Below are positions 23,303 to 34,110 of a stretch of DNA of 64,000 nucleotides, piece after piece. The first letter of the stretch is position 1. The number at the start of each line of letters is the position of its first letter. The notes beneath the pieces were generated by a model that saw only the letters and a list, made by a program, of their open reading frames with translations, had not been told where the DNA came from and did no database searches. This stretch comes from Culex pipiens pallens. Its lineage: Eukaryota; Arthropoda; Insecta; Diptera; Culicidae. Where the stretch lies: positions 14,976,746-15,040,745 of the forward strand of contig NC_068938.1 of NCBI RefSeq assembly GCF_016801865.2, read 5' to 3'. The position numbers and the translations under genes are program-made.

Positions 23303-26300
23303 CTAACTTACAATCCCGGCATTCTTCGCCATTCCGTAGAATATTGAGTTCTTGTCCGCTAGCAGAGCCTGTGGTGAGTCACACTCTGCAACCAGTCCCT
23401 TGTCCAACACCAGCACTCGGTCCGAGTCGATGATCGTGTTCAAGCGATGAGCGATCGTCAGGATCGTGCAGTCGGCAAACTCCGTACGAATTGTTTTCTG
23501 AGGATAGAAGATGCAGTTAGAATTTAGTGGTATTATAAGATTTTTAAGATCATTACCTGAATTAAATCGTCGGTTTCCAGATCGACTGCAGCGGTAGCTT
23601 CATCCAGAATCAGCACTTTGGTTTTCCTCAAAACAGCACGAGCTAAGCAGACGAGCTGGCGTTGTCCAACCGACAGGTTCTCTCCATTCTCCGCTACCTC
23701 GTGCTCCAATCCCGCCGGAAGTCCCTTCACGAACGTCTTCAAGTGTGATAACTCCAGCGCCTTCCAAACCAGATCATCGGAATAATTCTTGAACGGATCG
23801 ATATTCATCCGAAGACTTCCCGAGAACAATACCGGATCCTGAGGGATGATCGTCAGGCGACCACGCAACTGATGCAGTCCAATTTTGGAAATGTCGATAT
23901 CATCGATCACGATTTGACCCCCGGCAGCTTCGACAATCCTGAACAATCCTAACGTCAAGCTTGACTTGCCAGCACCGGTTCTTCCCACGATACCAATCTT
24001 CTCCCCACCCTTCACACTCAACGAGATCCCCCTGATCACTAGCTCCAAACCTTCACGGTATCTAATCTGCAAGTCCTTGAACTCTACCCTGCCATCTACC
24101 GGCCACTTCTCGTCCACTTTACCCTTTTGCCAGACGTCTTCCCTCGGCAATACCGTGTACTCCTCGAGTCGCTCAACCGCAACGATGTTCGTCTCAACTT
24201 CAGCCGTCATCCGTACCATGAAACTCAACGTGGCGGATATCTGCAAAGCGTACGAAATAGACAAGCCAACCGTAGCCGGTCCAATTGTGTCCTTCGCCAA
24301 CACCGCAAACAAAGCAGCAAACAGCACAACCAAACTTCCCACAATCTCCAACCTAATTCCAAGCCAGCGATTCGCCAAAATCGTCGGATATGAAACCATC
24401 TGGTTGTAATCGACCTTGTCCTCGGACTCCCGCGTAAACCTCATCTGCTCGTTGTAAGCCCGGATCGTCGACTGTCCGCTGATGCTCTCCCCAAAGTGCG
24501 AATAGATCGGACTACGCGTTACTGACTCCAACCGCTTCAACTGACGCGATGTCGCAATGTACACCTTCTGGATGAAGTAGTAGATGAGCATGAGCGGTGG
24601 GACGACCGCTAGGAAGATTGGCGTAGAAATCCCAATCACCACAAACACTCCAATCACGCTGAACAGGAAGTACAGCCACGCCCGGATCGTAGCCGGAAGC
24701 ACGTTGTCCATCACGTCTACGTCCTTGGAAAATCGATTGATGATTCGGCCAAGTGGAGTCGTGTCGAAGAACGACATCGGCATCTTCATCGAGCTTTCCA
24801 AAAGCTTATCGTGCAGCTCTTTGGCCGCCTTCAAGCAGCCCAATCCCAGCGCCACAGAACTGATGAACAGCGCGATCGACTGAATACCTCCAAGAGCTCC
24901 GTACACCCCCAGGTACATGTCACGCACCGAGGTGTCCGTAATCGCCTTCGGATCTTCCGACCAGTCCGTCAGCCAAATGCTGGAATACACTCCGCTTCCT
25001 TGCGTAATCAGGCTGAAGATGATCGACCACAGACCGAGGGACAAGCCGATGGCTTTGGTGTACTTCAGGTAGACTGCCAGCGTAACGGCTCCCGTTGCGG
25101 ATTCCTCCTTCTCGATGAGCGTTGATTGATCGACCGTCTTCAATGGTTTCTCCTTATGCATGCTTTGTCTTGATTCTTGCCTGCTGATTCGTTTCCTAGG
25201 AGCCTTCTCGTCCGATTGGCTTGAGATCACAGATATGGCACGCTGTACAATCTTTTGCGAAGATTCGTCCGTAAGTGTTTCCTGTAGCAGTTGAATTTCT
25301 TCGTCTTCTTCGTCCAAGCTCTGAATGTGTTGTGTCAGGAATTCTGCGAACGCACCCTTCTGATCCAGCAGCTCCTGGTACGAACCACTCTCGGAGATCT
25401 CTCCGTCCTTGACCACAAATATCTCCTCGACGAACGGCAAGAAGGATATCCCATGGGTCACCAACAGTCTTGATCGTCCAACCAGCATACCTTCAGGTCC
25501 AATCACCTGCTCGAAAATGTGCTTTCCAACGTGGGCGTCAACCGCGCTTAACGGATCATCAAACAGGTAGATATCGGCATCTGCGTAGACTGCTCTTGCC
25601 AGAGCAACGCGCTGCTTCTGTCCACCCGACAAATTGATACCCTTTTCACCGATCTCCGTACTGTCCCCACCCGGTAGCATCTCCAGATCAGGCTTCAGCG
25701 CACAGCTCTCAATAACTTTGTCGTACTTCTTCTGATCGAATGCCTTCCCAAACAGGATGTTCTCCCTTAGAGTAGCATTCTGAATCCATGCTTGCTGCGG
25801 AACGTACGCGATCGTTCCGTCCGTATTGACCGATCCGGACAACTTCTCCATCTCCCCAAGCAGCGCAGAAATCAGTGAACTCTTACCCGTGCCGACACCG
25901 CCAACCACCGCGGAGAGTTGACCCTTACGTAACGATAGGTGGATGTTCTTCAGAGTTGGTGTATCTTCACCCCAGGAAAAGGTTCCGTCCTTGATGTACA
26001 GCGCATCTTCGCTAGCATGATGCGTCACGTTGTTTGGATCCAACTCTGCACTGTTCATAAACTTGTTGATACGTTTCACCGAGACCCAGGCCTGCATCGC
26101 AAATGTGACCATCATGGGTAACCAACCCAGCGGAAAACGTAGAATGTTGAACAGAGCTAGGGAGACGAAGGCGGTTTGCGCATCTAGATGGTTGTTCTCG
26201 TCCATCACTACGTACACGGCGAACGAGATTAGGGTCACCAGGAACGGTGCCATCGTAAAGGTAAAGTACACTCCCGCTCCGTAGTACGCCATCTTCTTGA

Positions 26301-28351
26301 GGATCCCGATTTCTTTATCACGTACCTCCAGGATCGTATCCTGGAAGCTCTTCTCCCACGCGTACAACTTTAGCACCTTGATACCACCCAAAATTTCGTT
26401 CATCTTCTTCACGCGATCATCCTTAATCTTCATCTGTTCCACCTGAAGGTCACGCATCTGCGTCGCCAGCACGCCGGTAATTGGAGTCATAACGATCATC
26501 ACACCCAATCCAGCAAACACCGCTACTCCGAGGATCTCGTACAGCAGGTAGATACAGAGCGCAATAATTAGCGGTCCGGACCACAGTACGTGTAGGTAGG
26601 ACGTCAACTCAAAGAATCGCTGCGCATCGACCGCCATCAGATTCACGATCTCTCCCACGGTGGTGTCTTTCTTAGCGGAACTGGAGATGCGCAGCGCCTT
26701 CCGGTATATTCCACTGATCAACCCGGTACGAATGCGGAACCCGGTTAGGAACGTGTTGTAAAAGTACTGACCATTGAACAGCGCGATCAGCAGCGAAGTC
26801 GCGAAGAGTCCAAAAGTGATCATGACACCCTGCCAGCCAGGACCATCGATTGCGATCCATTTCATCAGCTCCCTGAAAGCATGAAATAATGATTTGGGAG
26901 TACAATCGAGCTTCTCGAATACCTACTGCATCAGGTAAGGTGACGCGAACTGCAGCAAAGAGATCGCAAGCTGGAACAACCCGGCAAACCAGAACGGTGC
27001 TCCGTATGCCTTCACCATCGCCGGAAGCACGGATCCGTTGGTTTGGGCGTGCGATTTGTACTCCATCCCCGTCTTGCCGGCCTTCTTGTCCGCTTGTATC
27101 TGCTTCTGGCGACCCTTTTCGACGCTCTCGTACCAGTACTTGTCAAACGGCGGTACCAACTCGCGCGAAGCGTCCTGCGGATTGATGTCGTACATGCTGT
27201 CCATGGTGAGCGGATTGCGGAAACCTCTCCAGGTGAACGAGTCAAAGTACGCGAAAAACAGCCGGACGAAGAAGCTGGATCGGAGTTCGGGGTTTGGGTT
27301 CTTCGCGTCCGGATAGTCACTGTAGGACGGTTCTTGGTCTGGAAAGAGTTCCATGACCAAAATCAGGCAGATGAACGCGTACTGAATGACGTAGCTGATG
27401 TATTGGTACTCCCAAAAGTTGACGGAATCGCTGGACACGTCTCCTCGGAGCTCCTTGTTCTGCAGTTCAGTACGCAGCTGAATGATTCCAAAGAACATTC
27501 GCATGAACCAGAAGATGAAGATCGTTCCCGAACTTCGAATCCCGTATCGTCGTTGAGAGAAGAGTAGCGCAAGCATTACTTTCTGAAAAAACGATCTTCT
27601 TTTAGTTTCGCGAGAAGTTAGATAACTGTACAACTTACATAAGACACCGCGTTGAGTACGGCAGTCACGATCTGGACGTCGAAGAGACCCTGCTCTTCTT
27701 TGAAGGTTACGACCATCCCAAGGTCGATCCAGCTCATGCACATCAACACAAACGTGACCAGCATCTTGGTCAGAATGAACCAATTCCACGGGATGTCACG
27801 GAAGCGACTGTTTGAGTACTTGTACGCCTCGTACATCGAGAAGATGAACAGAAACAGGCATGGTATCCATTGAAGAGCTACCCGTTGGAGGCAGAACGTC
27901 AAGTCCGGGTTTTCGGCGCTCCATTCCAGCTTACCGTCCTAGTACATAAATAGAAGAAAATTGCTTCATCATTAAGGTTGCACCACCGCGGGGGCCGCCT
28001 CGGCAAACAGTCCTCAAGTAGTGTCTACACCCGGGAGCTCTTGTAAACAGCTGTATCACAACTAAACTACTCGCTTATCGAAAATCAATCTTGTGACGCG
28101 TGACGGAGATCCAAGCCGCGGTTTGCAAACATGATATCTCTCCGCACAATAGCAGTATAAGTAATATTGGCCTGTCTGACTTGATAAGATAAGGCGGGTG
28201 CCTGTTGGAAGTCCATTGATGTTCTGTTGCCAAATTCTACTAAGTGAATCATTGAAGACACGGGGTTTTCCTGATCCCTTGCAGGCACTTTCTCCACCGA
28301 AGAAGCGATCATTACCCAGAAGGGACCTCCGCAGAACTCCTCAAAGGACAT
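23303..28351 (-). CDS. MRP: ABCC (MRP1-like) multidrug resistance-associated transporter, gene C
   Basis: Five exons on the minus strand: 28316-28351, 27639-27938, 26927-27582, 23557-26872 and 23303-23497 (introns 377, 56, 54 and 59 bp; phases 0,0,2,0). They encode 1500 aa beginning MSFEEFCGGPFW. Exons 1, 2 and 5 have exactly the lengths of those in gene B (36, 300, 195), and all four intron positions match. NBD1: GGVGTGKSS 655-663, LSGGQ 745-749, His804. NBD2: GRTGAGKSS 1294-1302, LSVGQ 1397-1401, catalytic Glu1422, His1453. The transmembrane and ATPase domains are near-collinear with gene B. Divergence concentrates in TMD0 and in the linker after NBD1 (about 865-915, with KAPRKRISRQESRQ). 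By family it exports organic anion conjugates. It is tail-to-tail with gene B, indicating an inverted duplication. All ATPase motifs are intact, so it should be active. Confidence 0.95.
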
Positions 28352-28421
28352 CGCAAAGTCCTGAGGTAGCGAACTTTAATCCTCCAGGAATTTCACAATC
28401 TGCAGCAAAGTCAGCTAATCT

Positions 28422-28448
28422 TCAGCTCCAAGGACACCAGCACACCAT
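28422..28448 (-). promoter_or_regulatory. short upstream ORF of gene C (8 codons)
   Basis: ATG at 28448 opens an 8-codon frame ending TGA at 28424-28422, 70 bases before the start of gene C and downstream of its inferred transcription start. Genes A and B also carry uORFs, though the peptides are not alike. Confidence 0.4.
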
Positions 28449-28484
28449 TCAACCGTTATTACAAGGGACGAAAAACCACGCGAG

Positions 28485-28521
28485 ACTAAGCTCGGACCGG
28501 GCTTTCGATCGCACTTTTATA
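28485..28521 (-). promoter_or_regulatory. core promoter of gene C: TATA box and initiator
   Basis: On the minus strand TATAAAAG (complement of 28514-28521) is followed at the right distance by an initiator-like CTTAGTC with its A at 28487, giving a 5' UTR of about 136 nt. A GATA-type site (complement of GTTATC near 28532) lies just upstream. This is the clearest core promoter in the window. Confidence 0.6.
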
Positions 28522-28559
28522 GGCAGAGCTGTGTTATCAGAGGAGTTCGGGTTCCCGCT

Positions 28560-28985
28560 GATATGACCAATAAAGAGGTATTGCTCGGCGATGACGAGTC
28601 GGTGGAGCGCGTACGGCATGGCTCACGATTGCGTTGAGAAACGTTTGATATGGTTTATTATTGTTTTTCGATATCAGCTAATCGGGTTAAACGATTATCA
28701 GGCAACATCTTCTTCGAAGATCTGCGTAAAGTTGCGAATCTGTTTCGGATTACTGATTATGATGTAATTATTCCCGTCAATCGACTTATTGATGGAAATG
28801 GATTGCGCTTGATAAAAGATAACCTAATAATTGGTCGTGGTGATGAAATATGTACAAATGTTTGTAACATACCTTATAATTATTTTAAATTTATTGTTTA
28901 AGATTTAACAGATTATTCAAATACTGAACACGGAAAGGAGGTTTACCGCGAAAGTTGCAAAATATTGGCTAAGCTAAACTTGCTA
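28560..28985. other. intergenic DNA upstream of gene C
   Basis: AT-rich with several TTATC/GATAA strings. An 83-codon + strand frame (28650-28901) is present, but its codon use is AT-rich and it has no recognisable domain or promoter. It is not called as a gene. Confidence 0.3.
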
Positions 28986-29431
28986 ATACAATTACTAAAA
29001 TACTAATATACTAAAATACTTAAATACTAAAATACTAAAATACTTAAATACTAAAATACTAAAATACTTAAATACTAAAATACTAAAATAATAAAATACT
29101 AAAATATTAAAAAACTAAAATACTAAAATACTAAAATACTAAAATACTAAAATACTAAAATACTAAAATACTAAAATACTAAAATACTAAAATACTAAAA
29201 TACTAAAATACTAAAATACTAAAATACTAAAATACTAAAATACTAAAATACTAAAATACTAAAATACTAAAATACTAAAATACTAAAATACTAAAATACT
29301 AAAATACTAAAATACTAAAATACTAAAATACTAAAATACTAAAATACTAAAAAACTAAAATACTAAAATTCTGAAATACTAAAATACTAAAATACTGAAA
29401 TACTAAAGTACTGTAATAATTAAATACTAAA
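28986..29431. repeat. 8-bp minisatellite (ACTAAAAT)n
   Basis: About 50 copies of AAATACTA. The first part (to about 29090) mixes in AAATACTT units. AAATACTT is the exact complement of the AAGTATTT unit at 1474-2750, so the two arrays belong to one family in opposite orientation, differing by one base per unit. Confidence 0.95.
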
Positions 29432-29939
29432 CAGACCCGACTATCCGAAGCCTCGATTATCAAAGTTTCGATTTTCCAAAGTTACGAATATTCGAAGGTT
29501 TTTATGGGTCTTCAAATCATGACTAAAAAATTTTTTTTCGTATTTTTATTTTATTTTCTTAAGGCTGGTACAAATTTTATTAAAAGTCTTTGTACCCCCT
29601 TTGTAATTTTTGTAATTTTTGTTTTCGTCAAATCTTAATTTTTTTAAAATTAATGACTACTAGTTTAAAATGCATTTTAAAAGACTTTTTCCATGTAAAT
29701 ATTGAAACTATGGCTCGTTATTTCAAAATTTATATTTTTTTTATTTTTTTGCTCGACCCCGGCCAAAGTCGAGGGACAAAAACTTTGAAAATATTTGCAT
29801 CGGCCTAATTTAAACATAAAAGTTGACCACTATTTTGGGGGTAAAAATCGAAAATAAAAGAACGAAAAAAAAAGGTTTAGTGATTCGATTATCCGAAATT
29901 AATTTTTTCAGAGACCTTCGGATAATCGAGTCTGGACTG
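29432..29939. mobile_element. 508-bp pogo/Tigger-like MITE inside the minisatellite
   Basis: The right end (complement) reads CAGTCCAGACTCGATTATCC followed by GAAGG; the left end reads CAGACCCGACTATCCGAAG. A TA follows at 29940-29941; the left TA has become AA. The 8-bp array continues directly after it (29940-29975). Inner copies of CGATTATCCGAAA lie near both ends. Related ends occur at 38359, 41390-41454, 44553-44580 and 45927-45972. The CAGT...CTCGATTATCCGAA form with TA is typical of pogo-type elements. There is no transposase. Confidence 0.7.
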
Positions 29940-29975
29940 TACTAAAATACTAAAATAGTAAAAATACTTAAAACA

Positions 29976-31405
29976 CATATGATTTCATTAAATTTGTTAC
30001 ATTTTATTTGCTCTTCCAACGATTTTTCCAAAATTACATTTTTTCCAATTTACAATTTTATGCTTCGTCACATTTAATTATATTTTCGAAGGATGTATTG
30101 AATGAAATGAAAACCTTTATCCTTAACTTGCTTATCGTTGAAGCAAAAACAGAGGTTATTTAGACAGAAATGTTTACAAGGCATTGAAGTTCATTTCAAA
30201 TTGACTTTTTATAGCAAACTCAAACCTTTTTTATTCTGGTTTAAAATTGTAACGCATTTAACGGGTGATTGGCTCATTCAACCTTTTTCGAGCACAAGCT
30301 CTATTCCATTGTACAGTACACTCTTTTGGAAAGCTTGGCAATCAACTCGTGAACGAGCTTTGCAGAGAGCAATATCAAAAGCAACAAATCTTAAAATAAA
30401 AAGAGAGAACAAACAACCTTAAAAGCTCCTTCTCGCAACCAGCAAAGTGAGAAATATCCAAGTCACGTGTACGCGTTTGATAGCAACATCGTATCAAAAT
30501 AATAAACAGAGAGGCCATTCAAGTGTGGGGTTTTACATTCAATGCTCACTCTCTCATTCACTCTCTTTTGCTTAATAAAAAGTTTGAGAATGAAAATATG
30601 CTCACAGTCGAAGGCTTCCTTATGTACGCGCACACTCTCACAGTAGTGCTCTTGCCGAAAGCGTGAATGAACTCATTACCAAAACAAATAATAAATTGAT
30701 ATAGTGGGCCTTTCCTAGTAAAGTTTCCATATGGTTGCAATTTTTGGGTTAGTAGCGGGCTGGGGAAGTTACGGCGAGCAACTAGTACTACCGTGTGTGT
30801 TGTTTGTTTTGGGTACAATCAAGGTTCAAGTAATTTAAGCAATCTGTAAATAAGAGTTAACGGCTTGGAAAAAAATCAACAATGAAAGCTGAATAAAGTC
30901 AATTTATTTTCTAATTAACCAATCGAAATATTTTGTTTGAGAAACTAGTGTAACCTTTTTTTGTAGTTTATTATCGATTTAAAAGAATATGTCTTTCTAA
31001 AATCACTGAAAATATATAGAAATATGCAAATATTTCCCAAATTTCTATTTAATGTGCCTTAACAGACTCCAAATAGTATATTTTGCCAATAAATACCAAC
31101 CAATACCAACACAAGTTTCTCATCTAAAATTCTTTAGCTTTTTAAAAATCACCCCGAAACCACGCTAAAATGTACATAAAGATGCACCAAAATAAAACCC
31201 GAATACGAATGTGATAATTTAATTGCCCGAATTTCGTATTCGTATTATTTATTTTGATAATTTAACTACTACTTTATTTTCAACCTTTTTGCCCGATTTC
31301 ACAATATTTTTTTTGGCATTATCAATGCAATTAGATGGTGAAAACAGGTTGCAAAATAAGATTTTTTTAAATAAAATGCCGACATTTATTCAATGTAAGG
31401 TGATA
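29976..31405. other. AT-rich non-coding DNA
   Basis: No gene seen. Short CTCTC/ACTC-rich patches occur near 30540-30640. Nothing else stands out. Confidence 0.3.
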
Positions 31406-31407
31406 TA

Positions 31408-32059
31408 ACGTCATGATTCGAATTCCCAGACGCTTCGAAACCCGGACACCTCATCTTGTTTTATCAATTATTTGGATATAAGTTCGCATTATGAATGTCA
31501 AAACTGTGTTATTTGATGAATTCTAACATCAATTTTCTTTTAAAGTTTGTTTGAATGCTGTAATTAATGCCAAAACAATTCCATAAAATAAAATAATAAG
31601 TTTACCAAAAATGTGAAACATTTCACTGAAATATTTCATAGGCGTCCGATGCACCGGGAAGGCAAAGCAGAAATTTATGGTTTGATTTCCTTAAATTCTA
31701 GCAAATTTTTATATAAAATATCGATTGTTTTGATGTTAACAGCTTAATTGAGACCTAAAGAATGCCATTCACTAACATTTCCGTCCGAATTTGTGCGGTT
31801 CATAAGCAAAATCGAGTGTCCGGAATTCGAAGCAAAAATTGTCCGGATTTCGAATCAGCTTTTACCAGTGTCCGGGATTCGAAGCACAACAAGTCATTTT
31901 AATTTTAAAATTCTGATGAAAAATTATCAGAAAAGACATATTTTGCATGCATTCTCTTAAAACTGGCTGTTTATACTACATCCAATTTGTTACATGATTT
32001 TTTGCCAGCTATAACAAAAATGGTATGCTACTAAGTGTCCGGATTTCGAATCATGACGT
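31408..32059. mobile_element. 652-bp TA-flanked MITE
   Basis: Ends are inverted copies of ACGTCATGATTCGAA, flanked by TA at 31406-31407 and 32060-32061. The motif GTCCGG(A/G)(T/A)TTCGAA recurs at least four times inside in both orientations (for example 31817, 31850, 31880, 32036). No coding capacity. Confidence 0.75.
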
Positions 32060-32298
32060 TATGCGCAATTAGTTAAAATATTCAAACAGTTCAAATATTG
32101 GCTAAAAACTTAACATTGATGAGAAGTTAGACGAAAGGCTGCCTCGACTCCAGTTTTTGGAAGCACCTTAAAAGAAAATAGCGTAAGGCTGTTGCAAATA
32201 ATTTTCAAGTATATTTTGAATTCTAATCATTGCAAAACAACTGGACTGACTGGTGTAAAATGCTTTATAAAACCTTTTTATGCACATAAATTTTGAAA

Positions 32299-32619
32299 GT
32301 AAAAAAAGTAAATCTTTCCCTGTTCCTAAGGGGAACACCCGTGAAGAGTATCGGAGCCGGCATTTAGAAAGCGGATTCAGTGACAGTTCTTTATTTCAAC
32401 TTAATGTTAACATGTTAAGGTTAATGTTAACATTTCATAGGTTGTCTTCCTAAAGTGTCTTGATAAGGTCCAGTTTGTGACGATACACTACCTTCCCTTT
32501 ACTAAGCAATCGAATCCAGAAGGGAAAAGATCACCAGTTGTGTTGGTCCGAGCCGGGATTTGAACCCCGATCTACCGCTTACGAGGCGGAAGCGTTACCA
32601 CTAGGTTACGAGGCTCGGT
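32299..32619 (-). mobile_element. tRNA-headed SINE with 14-bp target duplication
   Basis: Flanked by CATAAATTTTGAAA at 32285-32298 and 32620-32633. On the minus strand it starts with a tRNA-like head (complement of about 32545-32619) with CCGAGCC/GGCTCGG acceptor-like ends, A box CTAGTGGTAACG, B box GGTTCAAATCCC, and an anticodon loop CTCGTAA (CGT, a Thr-type anticodon). A short A/T tail lies at the left end. The perfect target duplication shows it is a retroposon, not a tRNA gene. Confidence 0.85.
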
Positions 32620-32633
32620 CATAAATTTTGAAA

Positions 32634-33256
32634 CCATGATTTAAAATTTCTATATTTGTTTATTCCATTATTTTCAAAAATCACAAATTGCAAAGGAATT
32701 TTAATGACAATTTGTGAAATTTAAAAAATCAGGATTTTCCGGATCATTTTTTCTGAACAATCTGAATCATCCGAAGGCCTCGCAAACATTTCACTTCGGG
32801 TTAACGGATCACCAAAAAGTTTTCTTATTTTTGATTGTTGAACTTACGTATGACAGCTCGACTTCTTTAAAGAAGATTTAAATCTAAGATGGTGGCCAAT
32901 ATGGCGGTATAGAAATATTAAGAAAATGCATTTAGTAATTTTTTATTCAATCAAAATGGGATCACAGAATTCGATTTTGAAGTTAAAAGTCCTATAACAT
33001 AACCTACAATTTTGACAAAGACAACTCAGATCAGATCAGATCAGAAATCAGAATCAGAAAATACTTTTCAAGATACGGAATTTCAAAAGTTTTCATAGAA
33101 CTTTGTAGGCCCAGTTTACCCACCAGAATAAGCCCCTGTCTTAAATGTTGAACTGTAACATGTATCAAAAATCGACTCTACCACTGCCACTGATACTGGA
33201 TTATTTGAATTTATTCAAAGATTTCCTGATAAGAGGTTTTTGGATATTGATCCTTG
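32634..33256. other. repeat-derived DNA with a GATGGTGGCCAATATGGCGG motif
   Basis: No gene. The block around 32820-32960 is a diverged copy of a segment found again at 38660-38680 (inverted), 41251-41278 and 44669-44690, with the core AAGATGG(C/T)GG(C)CAA. Confidence 0.4.
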
Positions 33257-33524
33257 CACTGTAACTTGGATTTGGCCCGCACTTTTCTCTCGCACTTTTG
33301 ACAACAAAATTTCCAAAAACTAGGCAACCAGCAGTTGTTTATTTACATTGCCAGTCGCAGTTTCCACCAAACTGGACATTCGCACTTTAAAATTGCGGTT
33401 GACAGGTGAGCAACATCGGCTCGCTTTGATCAGTTTTTGAGAAAATTAAAATTTCCCAAGCCAGTTTGACAAGTCGCAATAGTGCGATCGATAGCAATAA
33501 TTTAGTGCGAAATCCAAGTTAGTG
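33257..33524. mobile_element. 268-bp TIR element
   Basis: The left end CACTGTAACTTGGATTT is mirrored by the right end (complement CACTAACTTGGATTTCGCAC). GCACTTTT/GTGCGA motifs recur inside. A target duplication could not be fixed, so the boundaries are approximate. Confidence 0.5.
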
Positions 33525-33597
33525 AGAGTTGCGCAATAATGAATAAAACTTTTTAATCTGCTTGAAAAAGCATGAAAAATATTGAACCATTGATTAA

Positions 33598-33730
33598 CCC
33601 TTTCAGGCCTGATGGGTCATATATGAAACAAAAATCAAAATTTCCAAAACTAGCCTATAATTTTCGTATGGTCATAAAAGAATCATTTTCCCATCGTTTA
33701 ATCATTTTTTTTAATTCAGGCCTGAAAGGG
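33598..33730. mobile_element. 133-bp TTAA-type MITE
   Basis: Flanked by TTAA at 33594-33597 and 33731-33734, with perfect 15-base inverted ends CCCTTTCAGGCCTGA. This is the signature of a piggyBac-type non-autonomous element. A lone right-end copy lies at 12904-12916. Confidence 0.85.
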
Positions 33731-33734
33731 TTAA

Positions 33735-34110
33735 ACCTGAACAATCAAAATAATATTTATATTCGAAATATAACACTACAGAATTCTTCATTAAATTTTC
33801 AAAAGGTCCTATCTGCCTAGGAAACCCATGACTCATAGTTTGTTTTGAAAATTTATTCTAGAATTACATCTGATATTTATTTTATGACAAATTTAAATAA
33901 TAAACTTCTGCAACACTTAATAAAATCTACTAGATCAAACACCCATTATTAAAAAAAATAAGCCCAACAAATTTATTGATGTACTAACTGTGCCTGTTAT
34001 CATCACTATTGACCAGTGCTAGTGCTCAATCGTCACACCCCTCGGTGTCCCATTTACGTGTCCACGTAGAACATTTTCTCTTTATATACACAAAAGTACC
34101 TACTCCCGCG
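33735..34110. other. AT-rich non-coding DNA
   Basis: No feature seen. Confidence 0.3.

Noticed and set aside
32545..32619. tRNA-Thr gene on the minus strand
   Set aside because: It folds fairly well, but it is the head of an element flanked by a perfect 14-bp target duplication, so it is a SINE.
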